64,000 nucleotides of DNA, taken from assembly GCA_021199855.1 (NCBI GenBank), contig JAJQHD010000036.1:91975-155974 (forward strand), written 5' to 3'. Positions 24,383-34,459 of this stretch are shown piece after piece. Every line of letters begins with the position of its first letter. Position 1 is the first letter of the stretch. Source of the DNA: Oscillospiraceae bacterium (GTDB lineage: Bacteria; Bacillota; Clostridia; Oscillospirales; Ruminococcaceae). Under the pieces are notes generated by a model, which worked only from the letters and a program-made list of their open reading frames with translations, searched no databases and was not told where the DNA came from. The position numbers were made by a program, and so were the translations under genes.

Positions 24383-27202
24383 TTATTTCGTCTTTGCGAG
24401 AATTTTTTTGAAGATGAAGCCGCCCTTGAACTCAACTATGAAGATAATCGCAATAAGCGAGAAGCCCAAAATCGAGACGGCAATGCCGAGCTTGAAGTAG
24501 TCGGGGAAGAATCTCATGGTGACGGTGTGGGTGCCCTCAGAGACTTCAATGCCTATAAGCGAGTCGAGAACCTTTACCGGTTCAACCTCTTCGCCGTCGA
24601 CGGTGATTGTCCAGCCGGATTCGTAGGGAATGGTCGTGAAGAGGATTCCGTCCTCGTCAGCAGTAACTGTGCCACTGAGGTAGGTGTCGGTGTACTCCTC
24701 GATAACCCACTCGTTCTCGCGGAGTTCGTCAAGATACTCCTCCATCGCGTCGACATCCAGCTCATAGAAGAGAACCTGTGAGAAGAGCGCTTCGCCATTG
24801 GCAAGAGTCATCCGAAGGTGCAGGGTCTCGCCTTCTTCATAGGTGCCGAGGTCTAGTATGCTGTAGTATTCACTCGTGAAGAAGTAGTCTAAGAAAGCAT
24901 AGTTCGAGACGTCCCACGAGTCCGCTTTAATCCACATGTTGCACTGCCTCTGGTAGATGGTCGGGAAGAAGGCGTAAATCGGGTTGTCGCTTGAAACATT
25001 GATTGTGAAATCGATGTAGCTGTCGCTTCCTTCGACGACGGTCGAGTACCAGATGTGATCTCCCGTGGTGGCGGTCGAGACGTTGTAGGTCTCGGTGGTG
25101 TAGCTGTAGATACGGTTGAAGACGCGAATGGACTTGTCCCCTAAGAGTGCCTGAAGTAAGCTCTGCTGGTTTGCAATCGGGTCGTCAGAATCGAGCTCCA
25201 AATCCAGAATATCATAGTCCGCCATGTAGCCGATTGAGAGGGCATAGGGATTCTCGTAAACGGAGATGTCGGTTCCGGTGTCCTCAGCGGTCATGATGAG
25301 GTCGTAGCCTTCGTACGGCTCCTCAAGCCAGTTTTCATAGTTCTGGCGGTTAATTTCCTGCGGGTCGACTGTAGCTGTCAGGGCATCCGGCTTGTACATG
25401 AGGTACTTGATGCCGAGTAGCGAATCCGTCAGAACCGTCGCGCCGGTGTATTTCGTATAGTGTCCCTGCATTCCGAAGCCCAGAGACTTGAGAAGCGTCA
25501 GGACAGGCGAATTCATAGTGGAGCTCGAGTGCGAAATACCCTTGTAGCCCATTCCGATTGGGTCGTTGACGGTTCTCTTGAAAGTAGATTCCATGCGGTA
25601 AAGGCTGTCATCGTACTCTTCAACCTGGGCGACAACGCTTCTGCCATCTATAAAGTAGTCCTGATAGGAATCATAGGTCGAATAGACGACGTCATAATCG
25701 ATTGAGTAAACGGTGTAAAGCGAATTCTCGAAAATCTCAAGGCAGACGAACACCGCCAGGACTATACACATAACTCGCGTCGGGTTCTTCTTGAAGAGAA
25801 ATAGAAGTGTGCAGAAGACGACTATGCACAAAATCCCGAACCAGACGGTTTCAAACAAGTAGAATGTCTCGTACTCCTGCCGATATATCACAATCAGGAC
25901 AACTACCCACGCAAACGCCGTCAGGCATATCTCCTTGAAGGACACTCCCGACAGGTTCTCAAACGCTCGATAGGCGCAGATAATCATCATAAACGAGAAG
26001 GTGAAAGAGTAGCGGTAGGGAAGCCAGTTCGGAACCTGGAAGCCGTGCCATGCGATGTCGATTGTGGAGACATACATGCTCACAAAAATTGCGAACATCA
26101 GCGCCGCATTTGCGACTTTCTCTTTTACGCTGATTTTCGTGTTCAGGAAGAAGAGCGGAATCAGGAGAATTATAACCGTTCCGCAGGCTATCATTGGCAG
26201 TCCTTCGGGTCTTACTGTGTCATACGAATTAGAGAATACTTTAGATAAGAACTCCAGAATATCAAACTGCGCAGTCGGGGTGAAGTCGGGGTCGGAGAAG
26301 TCAAGCTTTCCAAGGCTCAGAGAATAGTATGTCGGAATGAGAACAACCGCCGCCGCAAGAACAGATATAATCGCAGAAGCCGCAAATTTGAGTCCAGCCT
26401 TGAACCAGTGCGGAGCGATGGCGTGTCCCGGACGGGAGAAGACATAGTAAATAAAGTAGAGTGCGCAGAAGAAGCCAATCATGTACCCGATATAGAAGTG
26501 CGAGATAAACATGATTGTAAGCGGCAGAACGAATTCGAGCATCTTGCCATGGTCGACGAGCCGTTCAATTCCCAAAAGAATTATCGGAAGCCATATCATT
26601 CCGTCAATCCACATCGGGTTCATCAGCTCGACGACGATATATGTCATCAGGGCATAGCTTACAGAGAAGATGACCTGACAATAGGTGCTTGCGCCTTTAG
26701 ATTTTCTGAGATAATAAGCAAACGCCAGACCACAGCAACCGATTTTTGCGAGCTCCATAATCTCGATTGCGCCGCACATCATCGTTCTGGGAAGTAAAAT
26801 TATAATCCACATGAATGGGCTTGCGAGGTAGTATGCAAAGATTCCGAACATCTCGCCGCTCAGGTTTCGCGACCAGCTATACATCAGCGACCCGTCGCCC
26901 CAGATGGCGTCTCTCATGGCTTCATAGTATGAGACATACTGCCCGTTGAGATCTAAAACCAGTACTGAGTTTTCACCGAACGGGTGCACCCCGAAGCAGG
27001 CGTAGACGATATACATGATAGCAACCGGCAGGAAGAATATCAGAAGGTTCCAGCGGTTACGGTAGCACCATCTCCCGAACGGGTTATCGTAGAGAAGCCT
27101 CTGCCGGAGCTTTCTTTTTGCGGGGATATCGGCTTCGGTAATCTCCGTTATTTCGGTGGTTTCGGAAGTTCCGGTTGTTACGCTTTCGTTTGTATCAGTC
27201 AT
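24383..27202 (-). CDS. YfhO-family multi-pass membrane protein (envelope glycosylation)
   Basis: 939 residues. A short cytoplasmic Thr/Glu-rich start is followed by about a dozen membrane segments in the first 480 residues. A large extracytoplasmic domain (about 490-900) then leads to a last membrane helix and a basic tail. The early loop motif VLVLDLNGQYVSYYEAMRD is typical of YfhO. In B. subtilis YfhO acts as the transferase that moves a sugar from undecaprenyl phosphate onto lipoteichoic acid, working with the GT2 enzyme CsbB. Here the preceding gene is such a GT2 and overlaps it by 8 bases, so the same two-step system is likely. The acceptor polymer in this organism is unknown. Confidence 0.88.
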   Translation of the reverse strand: MTDTNESVTTGTSETTEITEITEADIPAKRKLRQRLLYDNPFGRWCYRNRWNLLIFFLPVAIMYIVYACFGVHPFGENSVLVLDLNGQYVSYYEAMRDAIWGDGSLMYSWSRNLSGEMFGIFAYYLASPFMWIIILLPRTMMCGAIEIMELAKIGCCGLAFAYYLRKSKGASTYCQVIFSVSYALMTYIVVELMNPMWIDGMIWLPIILLGIERLVDHGKMLEFVLPLTIMFISHFYIGYMIGFFCALYFIYYVFSRPGHAIAPHWFKAGLKFAASAIISVLAAAVVLIPTYYSLSLGKLDFSDPDFTPTAQFDILEFLSKVFSNSYDTVRPEGLPMIACGTVIILLIPLFFLNTKISVKEKVANAALMFAIFVSMYVSTIDIAWHGFQVPNWLPYRYSFTFSFMMIICAYRAFENLSGVSFKEICLTAFAWVVVLIVIYRQEYETFYLFETVWFGILCIVVFCTLLFLFKKNPTRVMCIVLAVFVCLEIFENSLYTVYSIDYDVVYSTYDSYQDYFIDGRSVVAQVEEYDDSLYRMESTFKRTVNDPIGMGYKGISHSSSTMNSPVLTLLKSLGFGMQGHYTKYTGATVLTDSLLGIKYLMYKPDALTATVDPQEINRQNYENWLEEPYEGYDLIMTAEDTGTDISVYENPYALSIGYMADYDILDLELDSDDPIANQQSLLQALLGDKSIRVFNRIYSYTTETYNVSTATTGDHIWYSTVVEGSDSYIDFTINVSSDNPIYAFFPTIYQRQCNMWIKADSWDVSNYAFLDYFFTSEYYSILDLGTYEEGETLHLRMTLANGEALFSQVLFYELDVDAMEEYLDELRENEWVIEEYTDTYLSGTVTADEDGILFTTIPYESGWTITVDGEEVEPVKVLDSLIGIEVSEGTHTVTMRFFPDYFKLGIAVSILGFSLIAIIFIVEFKGGFIFKKILAKTK

Positions 27203-28115
27203 TTTGACCTCCCTGAGATTTGATAGTGTCGGAAATGATATATTTCGGTCGGTGCTTTATCTCTTCGTAAATCTGCGCAAGATAACGCCCGATAATTGAC
27301 AGGCAGATAAGAATCAGTCCGCCGGTGAGAAGCAGTAGTATCTGCGAGCCGCCGAAGCTACCTAAGCTCACTCCACAGCACTTCAAGATAAACAGCACTA
27401 CTGAGATTACAGAGATAATCCCGCCTAAAACTCCCGACAGATAAAGCGGAACTGATGTAAACGCCATAAGATTCTTCACGGCATACTTAATCAGCATTTT
27501 CGGCGTCCATTTTCTCTCGCCAAAAGCTCTTTCCTCAACGTCATAGGTGATGGTTTCGGACCCGAACCCAACCCAGCCGGAAAGTGCCCTAAAGAAAGTC
27601 GTTCTTTCCTGCATCGAAAGAATTGCGTCGATGACCTTTCTGTCAAGAAGCTTGAAGTCGGATGTGTTTGCCATATCGATTCCGGATGCCGAAGCAATCA
27701 GTTTATAAAACAGCTTCGAGAAGGCTTTGTAAATCCCGCTTTCTTTCCCTCGGGAGGACTTTTTGCCTTCGACAACCTGGGCGCCGTTCTGCCACATCTT
27801 ATACATTTCGGGAATCACCTTCGGCGGGTGCTGTAAATCACAGTCTATCACGACAGCGCAGTCGCCCGAAGTGGCTTCAAGCCCAGCCCATATGGCGCTC
27901 TCTTTTCCAAAGTTGCGGGAGAACCGAAGTCCCAAAACCCTCGGGTCTTTTTCATGGGCAAGCATGATTTCACGCCAGGTGTTATCACGCGATCCGTCGT
28001 CCGAGAAAATCAGTTCAAAGTCGATATTGCTCTCGTCAAGAACCAGAGAAATAACTTTGGCTGTGTTCTGAATATTTGGCTCCTCGTTGAATGAGGGTAT
28101 TATGACTGAGAGCAT
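27195..28115 (-). CDS. Polyprenyl-phosphate glycosyltransferase, GT2 (CsbB/GtrB-like)
   Basis: 306 residues. The GT-A domain (about 1-215) has VIIPSFNEE, SDDGSRDNT and DCDLQHPP. Two C-terminal membrane helices (about 230-255 and 265-288) anchor it at the inner face. Such enzymes put one sugar on undecaprenyl phosphate. Its stop codon region overlaps the YfhO-type start, indicating coupled translation. A GtcA-type flippase, the third component in B. subtilis, is not seen nearby. Start supported by AAGGAGCGA. Confidence 0.92.
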   Translation of the reverse strand: MLSVIIPSFNEEPNIQNTAKVISLVLDESNIDFELIFSDDGSRDNTWREIMLAHEKDPRVLGLRFSRNFGKESAIWAGLEATSGDCAVVIDCDLQHPPKVIPEMYKMWQNGAQVVEGKKSSRGKESGIYKAFSKLFYKLIASASGIDMANTSDFKLLDRKVIDAILSMQERTTFFRALSGWVGFGSETITYDVEERAFGERKWTPKMLIKYAVKNLMAFTSVPLYLSGVLGGIISVISVVLFILKCCGVSLGSFGGSQILLLLTGGLILICLSIIGRYLAQIYEEIKHRPKYIISDTIKSQGGQND

Positions 28116-28129
28116 GGCTCGCTCCTTTC

Positions 28130-28948
28130 TCAGTTGTTCGGATGACCGGCATAGAATTCTTCGGCTTTTCTTCTCTGCTCTTCCGGTAATAGTGAGATGT
28201 CCGGTCGCTTGCAGTTGTGCCAGACGTCGCCGTCCGGTTGCTTGAACATGTATTTATTCGTGGCTTCGAGTATTGCGACTATTTCGTCGTTCTGAAGCCT
28301 GTTCAAATAGTCGTGTGCGTCTTCAAGAGGACGTGAAAGTGCGATTCCTCCTCCGGGATAAGACCATGTGACATGTGTGTCCGAGCCGCCACTCATCGGA
28401 ATATCATATGCCTTAGCATACATCTGAGCCCTCTTGTCAAATTCGGGGTCCCTGTGTGAAGCGTTAATCGCTTCGACTCCGTCAACCTTTCTAGGGAAAA
28501 GCCGAATCGTGTCGAGATATCCCGCTTCCCTGAACGGATGAGCGTGGACGACAAATCCGCCGCATGAGTGAACCAGGTCGCAGTAAGCAGGAAGCTCCAT
28601 ATAGTCAAGCTCCGGGTGGTCTAAAAGAAACTGCTTGTCAAGCCCGTATGTCAGAAGCTCGGTTCCTCTGTAGGCATATTCCCAGCCGAAGAAGACCTGT
28701 AAACCTATTTCGTCGCCTTTTTTCTTTGCGTCTTCATAACCCTGACAGAAGAGATGAATTTTCACATCCCACGGAAGCCTGCGGTCGACGGCAGTGTTTC
28801 CGCCGAAGAAGTGGTCTGTTACGAACATTCCCGTATATCCGCATCTTTTCATATTCTCCGCCTGCTCGGCACCGCTACAGCAGGAGCAAAGCGAGCCCTG
28901 AGAAGTGTGCAGGTGAGTTTCGTATTTGTATAATTCCAATTTTTCCAC
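28130..28948 (-). CDS. PHP-domain metal-dependent phosphoesterase
   Basis: 272 residues with the PHP fold. Metal-ligand motifs in order are ETHLHT (about 10-15), TDHFF (near 44), GWEYAYRG (near 89), HAHPFRE (near 137) and GSDTH (near 189). Related proteins hydrolyse small phosphate esters such as histidinol phosphate or nucleotides. It has no histidine-pathway neighbours and is the first gene of the operon with the GT2 and YfhO-type genes. A role on a sugar or polyprenyl phosphate is possible but unproven. The start is a GTG with only a weak ribosome site. Confidence 0.85.
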   Translation of the reverse strand: MEKLELYKYETHLHTSQGSLCSCCSGAEQAENMKRCGYTGMFVTDHFFGGNTAVDRRLPWDVKIHLFCQGYEDAKKKGDEIGLQVFFGWEYAYRGTELLTYGLDKQFLLDHPELDYMELPAYCDLVHSCGGFVVHAHPFREAGYLDTIRLFPRKVDGVEAINASHRDPEFDKRAQMYAKAYDIPMSGGSDTHVTWSYPGGGIALSRPLEDAHDYLNRLQNDEIVAILEATNKYMFKQPDGDVWHNCKRPDISLLPEEQRRKAEEFYAGHPNN

Positions 28949-28974
28949 CCCAGTATTTAGTAATAACGCATTAT

Positions 28975-29003
28975 ATTATATCCCCTATTTCTCCCAAAGT
29001 CAA
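28975..29003 (-). promoter_or_regulatory. Promoter of the PHP-GT2-yfhO operon
   Basis: On the minus strand: TTGACT (29003-28998), 17-base spacer, TATAAT (28980-28975). Confidence 0.8.
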
Positions 29004-29054
29004 TAATCGTATTCTCCGCTTGCAAGCCGGTTTTGAAAAAATCAAAAAAAGTGC

Positions 29055-29083
29055 TTGACAAATTCGTCGGTATCGGTTATTAT
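29055..29083 (+). promoter_or_regulatory. Promoter of the leu-ilv operon
   Basis: TTGACA (29055-29060), 17-base spacer, TATTAT (29078-29083). Confidence 0.85.
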
Positions 29084-29089
29084 AGTTGA

Positions 29090-29340
29090 AAAGGCGTTGA
29101 CGGGAACAAAGCCATCCACTTGGTTATAAGAGAGCCGCCGGTCGGTGAAAGGCGGTAACGGGTCTTTGGTATAACTCATCCCTGAGCTTTCGGCTGAACG
29201 TGAAACTAGTAGGTTTGAACGGGTGCTCCCGTTAAAGGGCGGTCGTGTTGGTTGACACGAAATGAGAGGACACAGCTTTTAGCAAAGCGAGTCAAAAAGA
29301 GTGGTACCGCGGAGATATTATGACTTCGTCTCTTTTATCC
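29090..29340 (+). promoter_or_regulatory. T-box riboswitch, leucine type
   Basis: The core GTGGTACCGCGG is at 29301-29312, followed by the competing terminator (GGAGAT..TCGTCTCTTTT, about 29311-29336). Stem I begins with AAGAGAG at about 29128. The specifier is best read as CTC at 29175-29177, followed by A, a leucine codon that matches the leuA-ilv-leuCDB genes downstream. Uncharged tRNA-Leu should therefore switch the operon on. A second hairpin (TTGGGT/ACCCAA, about 29355-29384) lies between the T-box and leuA. Confidence 0.93.
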
Positions 29341-29399
29341 TAAACGTAAGTTGTTTTGGGTGAAAGATTTTTTTATACCCAAACGCAGGAAGGAGTTTT

Positions 29400-31079
29400 A
29401 TGAAAGGTTACGAAAAGTACATCCGGCAGTATTTCCTGCCGAAAACCGTGACAAACGATTGGATTCAGAAGGATCACGTTGAGAAGGCACCGGTGTGGTG
29501 CAGTGTCGACTTGAGAGATGGCAATCAGGCTCTGGTAGTTCCTATGAGTCTGGAAGAAAAGCTTGAATTTTTCGACCTGCTCGTAAAAATCGGCTTCAAG
29601 GAAATCGAAATCGGTTTCCCTGCCGCAAGCGAGACGGAATATGAGCTCTGCCGTGCTCTTATCGAGAATAACCTGATTCCTGACGACGTCACGATTCAGG
29701 TTCTGACACAGTCACGTGAGCACATCATCAAGAAGACATTTGAAGCTATCGACGGCGCAAAGAACGCAATAGTGCATCTATACAATTCAGTTTCGGTAGC
29801 GCAAAGGGAACAGGTCTTCAAGAAGAGCAAGGAAGAGATAAAAGAGATTGCCGTTTCGGGCGCAAAGCTATGCCTTGAATATAAGGAAAAGATGAGCGGC
29901 AATATCATGTTTGAGTATTCCCCCGAAAGCTTCACCGGGGCTGAGCCGGAATTCTCGCTTGAAGTATGCAACGCAGTTTCAGAGGTCTGGAAGCCGTCAC
30001 CAGACAACAAAGTAATCTACAACTTCCCGGTAACGGTTTCACACTCGATGCCTCACGTTTATGCGAGCCAGATTGAATACATGTGCAAAAATCTCAACTA
30101 CAGGGACGATATAGTGGTTTCTCTTCACCCGCACAACGACAGAGGATGTGCCATCGCAGACAGCGAGATGGGACTTCTTGCAGGTGCTGACCGAATCGAA
30201 GGAACACTCTTCGGCAACGGCGAGAGAACCGGAAACGTCGACATCATCACATTGGCACTTAACATGTACTCCCAGGGCGTCGACCCGGAGCTCGACTTCT
30301 CCGATTTACCGGCAATTACCGAAGTATACGAGAGAGTTACACGAATGCACGTCTATGAGAGACAGCCCTACTCTGGACAGCTCGTCTTTGCGGCATTCAG
30401 CGGTTCACATCAGGACGCTATTGCAAAGGGAATGAAGTACCGCGAAGAGCACAACTGCGGAGTATGGACAGTTCCGTATCTGCCAATCGACCCGACCGAC
30501 GTCGGAAGAGTATACGAGGCGGACGTCATCAGAATCAACTCCCAGTCGGGAGGCGGAGGAATCGGATATGTTTTGGAGACAAGATACTCCCACATCCTGC
30601 CTCCGAAAATGCGTGCGGCGTTTGCCTATCACGTCAAGAGCATTTCCGACCACGCTCATAAGGAGCTCCAGCCGGACGAGGTCTACAAGATTTTCACCGA
30701 CGATTTTGTCAACATCGAAACCCACTTAAAAGTCCCCGAAGCCCACTTCAAACAGGAGCCTGACGGCATCACCGCAACCGTAACGATGGAGATCGACGGT
30801 GAACGCAGGATCGAAACCGCATTCGGCAACGGCAGACTCGACGCAGTCAGCAATGCTATAAAAAATGCTTTGGGAGACATCTACATCTTAGATACATACA
30901 CCGAGCACGCTCTTGAAGTGAGCTCTAACGCCAAGGCGGCTTCCTATGTCGGAATCAAGGACAAGGACGGCAAGCTTGAATGGGGTGCAGGAATCGACAG
31001 CGATATCATCGTCTCGTCAATCTATGCCTTAGTCAGCGCAGTGAACAGGCTTTTAGCACACTATAAAAATAATTCGTGA
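29400..31079 (+). CDS. leuA: 2-isopropylmalate synthase (long, yeast-like form)
   Basis: 559 residues. It condenses acetyl-CoA with 2-oxoisovalerate, the first committed leucine step. The barrel carries SVDLRDGNQAL with catalytic Arg39 and metal Asp40, IEIGFPAAS, and the metal-binding HPHNDRG near residue 243. The C-terminal third contains a LeuA dimer/regulatory domain that gives leucine feedback in relatives. The N-terminal layout with WCSVDLRDGNQ is that of the LeuA2 group. Start fixed by AGGAAGGAG. It is the first gene under the leucine T-box. Confidence 0.96.
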   Translation: MKGYEKYIRQYFLPKTVTNDWIQKDHVEKAPVWCSVDLRDGNQALVVPMSLEEKLEFFDLLVKIGFKEIEIGFPAASETEYELCRALIENNLIPDDVTIQVLTQSREHIIKKTFEAIDGAKNAIVHLYNSVSVAQREQVFKKSKEEIKEIAVSGAKLCLEYKEKMSGNIMFEYSPESFTGAEPEFSLEVCNAVSEVWKPSPDNKVIYNFPVTVSHSMPHVYASQIEYMCKNLNYRDDIVVSLHPHNDRGCAIADSEMGLLAGADRIEGTLFGNGERTGNVDIITLALNMYSQGVDPELDFSDLPAITEVYERVTRMHVYERQPYSGQLVFAAFSGSHQDAIAKGMKYREEHNCGVWTVPYLPIDPTDVGRVYEADVIRINSQSGGGGIGYVLETRYSHILPPKMRAAFAYHVKSISDHAHKELQPDEVYKIFTDDFVNIETHLKVPEAHFKQEPDGITATVTMEIDGERRIETAFGNGRLDAVSNAIKNALGDIYILDTYTEHALEVSSNAKAASYVGIKDKDGKLEWGAGIDSDIIVSSIYALVSAVNRLLAHYKNNS

Positions 31080-31099
31080 ATGAGGAGGAATGGTCTTAT

Positions 31100-32776
31100 A
31101 TGAAATTAACAGGAGCACAGATTGTAGTAGAAACCCTGATTGAGCAGGGCGTAACCGATGTCTTCGGATATCCGGGCGGACAGGTTCTCAATATCTACGA
31201 CGCCCTCTATGATGCCCAAGGCAGGATAAACCACATCCTGACTGCTCACGAGCAGGGCGCATCCCATGCCGCAGACGGCTATTCAAGAGCCACCGGAAAG
31301 GTGGGAGTAGTAATCGCCACTTCGGGACCGGGCGCCACCAACTTAGTCACCGGTATAGCGACGGCTATGCTCGACTCTGTCCCGATGGTAGCAATCACCG
31401 GAAACGTGCCGCAAAGCCTGATTGGAAGAGACAGCTTCCAGGAAATCGACATCACAGGCATCACCCTCCCGATTACAAAGCACAACTTCTTTGTCCATAA
31501 CGTAAACCAACTCGCCGACCAGATTCGCCTTGCATTCAAGATTGCAAAGTCTGGTCGTCCCGGACCGGTTCTCATAGATATTCCGAAGGATATCCAGACG
31601 GCGGTTGCCGAGTATGAACCTCAGCCAATTGTCGAGAAGTTCCCGAACCCTGTTCCTCCGGAGGAGGATATTCAGGCGGCAATAAAGCTCCTGAATACTA
31701 AGTCCCGTCCGTATATACACATCGGCGGCGGTGTCATCGGCTCTAAAACATACGACATGGTAAGAGAACTCGCCGAAAAGATTGACGCAGTCATCGGTTG
31801 CTCGCTCATGGGTCTTGCCGCAATCCCGACCGATTACGAAAGATTTTTGGGCATGCAGGGTATGCACGGGCACTATGCCTCATCCGTTGCCAGCAACGAT
31901 GCCGATGTAATAATCGCAATCGGCACAAGATTCAGCGACAGAGCTACCGGCGACAAGTCGAGATTTGCTAAAGGCGCATCGATTATTCACATCGACCTCG
32001 ACTTCGCCGAAATAAACAAGAACATTCCTGCAAATGTCGGCGTCTGCGGAGATATTTCAATCTCTTTAAGAAAGATTATCGACGGAGTTGAACCCCGGAA
32101 GAACCCCGACTGGATGGCGCACATCAAGGAACTCAAGCGCCTTGAAAAGTCCTATATGCATGAGGACAAGGGCTTGACGCCACACTTCGTCATGCAGACG
32201 ATAAACGAAATCAAGGACGCCGATACCATCATTGCAACCGACGTCGGTCAGCACCAGATGTGGGCTTGCCAGTACATCAACTTCCAGAAGCCCCGTAAGA
32301 TTGTTTCAAGCGGCGGACTCGGAACGATGGGCTTCGGAATGGGGGCCGCAATCGGCGCATGTGTCGGAACAGGGAACAAGACAGTATTAATCACCGGCGA
32401 CGGAAGCTTCGGAATGAACTTAAACGAGCTTTGCACCGCAGTAAATACCCACGTTCCACTTACAATAGTTCTTATGAATAACGGCACCCTCGGAATGGTT
32501 CGTCAGTGGCAGACACTCTTCTATAATCACCACTACTCGAACACGACACTTAATCGCCCGACCGACTTTGTGAAGCTTGCCGACGCATTCGGAGCAAAGG
32601 GAGTCATGTGCGACACTCCGGAGAAGTTCCGCAGAGAGTTCCAGAAGGCATACGACAGTGACTCTGTAACACTTATCGATTGCAGAATTGACATGGACGA
32701 GTTCGTTCTTCCCATGCTTCCTCCCGGAGGAGCAATCGAAGACATCATAGTTGACGCTAAGGCAAAGGAGGAGTAA
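31100..32776 (+). CDS. ilvB: Acetolactate synthase large subunit
   Basis: 558 residues. This ThDP enzyme forms acetolactate or acetohydroxybutyrate. The catalytic Glu is in TAHEQGASHAADGYSR near residue 47, and the ThDP-Mg motif runs from GDGSFGMN to MNNGTLG (about 435-465). ATG 31100 is preferred over the in-frame GTG at 31076, because GAGGAGGAA lies between them at proper distance. It starts 20 bases after leuA. Confidence 0.96.
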   Translation: MKLTGAQIVVETLIEQGVTDVFGYPGGQVLNIYDALYDAQGRINHILTAHEQGASHAADGYSRATGKVGVVIATSGPGATNLVTGIATAMLDSVPMVAITGNVPQSLIGRDSFQEIDITGITLPITKHNFFVHNVNQLADQIRLAFKIAKSGRPGPVLIDIPKDIQTAVAEYEPQPIVEKFPNPVPPEEDIQAAIKLLNTKSRPYIHIGGGVIGSKTYDMVRELAEKIDAVIGCSLMGLAAIPTDYERFLGMQGMHGHYASSVASNDADVIIAIGTRFSDRATGDKSRFAKGASIIHIDLDFAEINKNIPANVGVCGDISISLRKIIDGVEPRKNPDWMAHIKELKRLEKSYMHEDKGLTPHFVMQTINEIKDADTIIATDVGQHQMWACQYINFQKPRKIVSSGGLGTMGFGMGAAIGACVGTGNKTVLITGDGSFGMNLNELCTAVNTHVPLTIVLMNNGTLGMVRQWQTLFYNHHYSNTTLNRPTDFVKLADAFGAKGVMCDTPEKFRREFQKAYDSDSVTLIDCRIDMDEFVLPMLPPGGAIEDIIVDAKAKEE

Positions 32777-32778
32777 TC

Positions 32779-33306
32779 GTGGCTGACAGTTCAAGATTTG
32801 TTATAGCGGTATACGTAGAAAATAAGTTCGGCGTTCTTTCCCGTGTCACAAGCATGTTCACCCGCCGTGGCTTCAATATCGACTCACTTACAGTTGGCGT
32901 CACCGAATCTCCCGAGTACTCCCGTATCACCATCACGATGAGTGGCGACGGCTATGCAAGAGACCAGATGATTAACCAGCTCCGCAAGCTCTTTAACGTC
33001 AAGAAAGTCGAGTATATCGAGGACGCAAAGGCACTTCAGCGCGAGCTGATGCTCGTAAAAGTCCGCAACGACCCCGAGAATCACCAGAGACTTCTCTCGG
33101 CACTTGACATATTCAAAGCGAAGATTGTTGACTATTCCGTGAACACACTCAGTATTGAGGTTACCGGAACCACCGACAAGCTCGACGCTTTCATCGAAAT
33201 GGTAAGAGAGCTCGGCATCGTCGAACTCTGCCGCACCGGTGTTGTAGCACTTCAGAAGGGCTCATCAAACATGCTCGAAGGGCTGAACCCGGAAGAATTT
33301 ATCTGA
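32779..33306 (+). CDS. ilvN: Acetolactate synthase small (regulatory) subunit
   Basis: 175 residues. The N-terminal ACT domain (RFVIAVYVENKFGVLSRVTSMFTRRGFNIDS region, about 6-75) binds the feedback amino acid, and a C-terminal ALS_ss_C domain follows. GTG start at 32779 with GGAGGAG upstream, 2 bases after the ilvB stop. The symbol ilvN is used for the small subunit; ilvH would be equivalent. Confidence 0.95.
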   Translation: MADSSRFVIAVYVENKFGVLSRVTSMFTRRGFNIDSLTVGVTESPEYSRITITMSGDGYARDQMINQLRKLFNVKKVEYIEDAKALQRELMLVKVRNDPENHQRLLSALDIFKAKIVDYSVNTLSIEVTGTTDKLDAFIEMVRELGIVELCRTGVVALQKGSSNMLEGLNPEEFI

Positions 33307-33323
33307 CCCAAATGGCAAACTAA

Positions 33324-34373
<1,050 letters not shown>

Positions 34374-34459
34374 TTTTCGGTTAAAATTTCTGACGGCTCC
34401 ATTGCTCTCAAGGGAGCAGTGGGGTCGCCTCTATATTTATGATACAAGGAGATTCACCT

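Noticed and set aside
31076..31099. GTG start for ilvB overlapping leuA
   Set aside because: GAGGAGGAA follows it and is ideally placed for ATG 31100.
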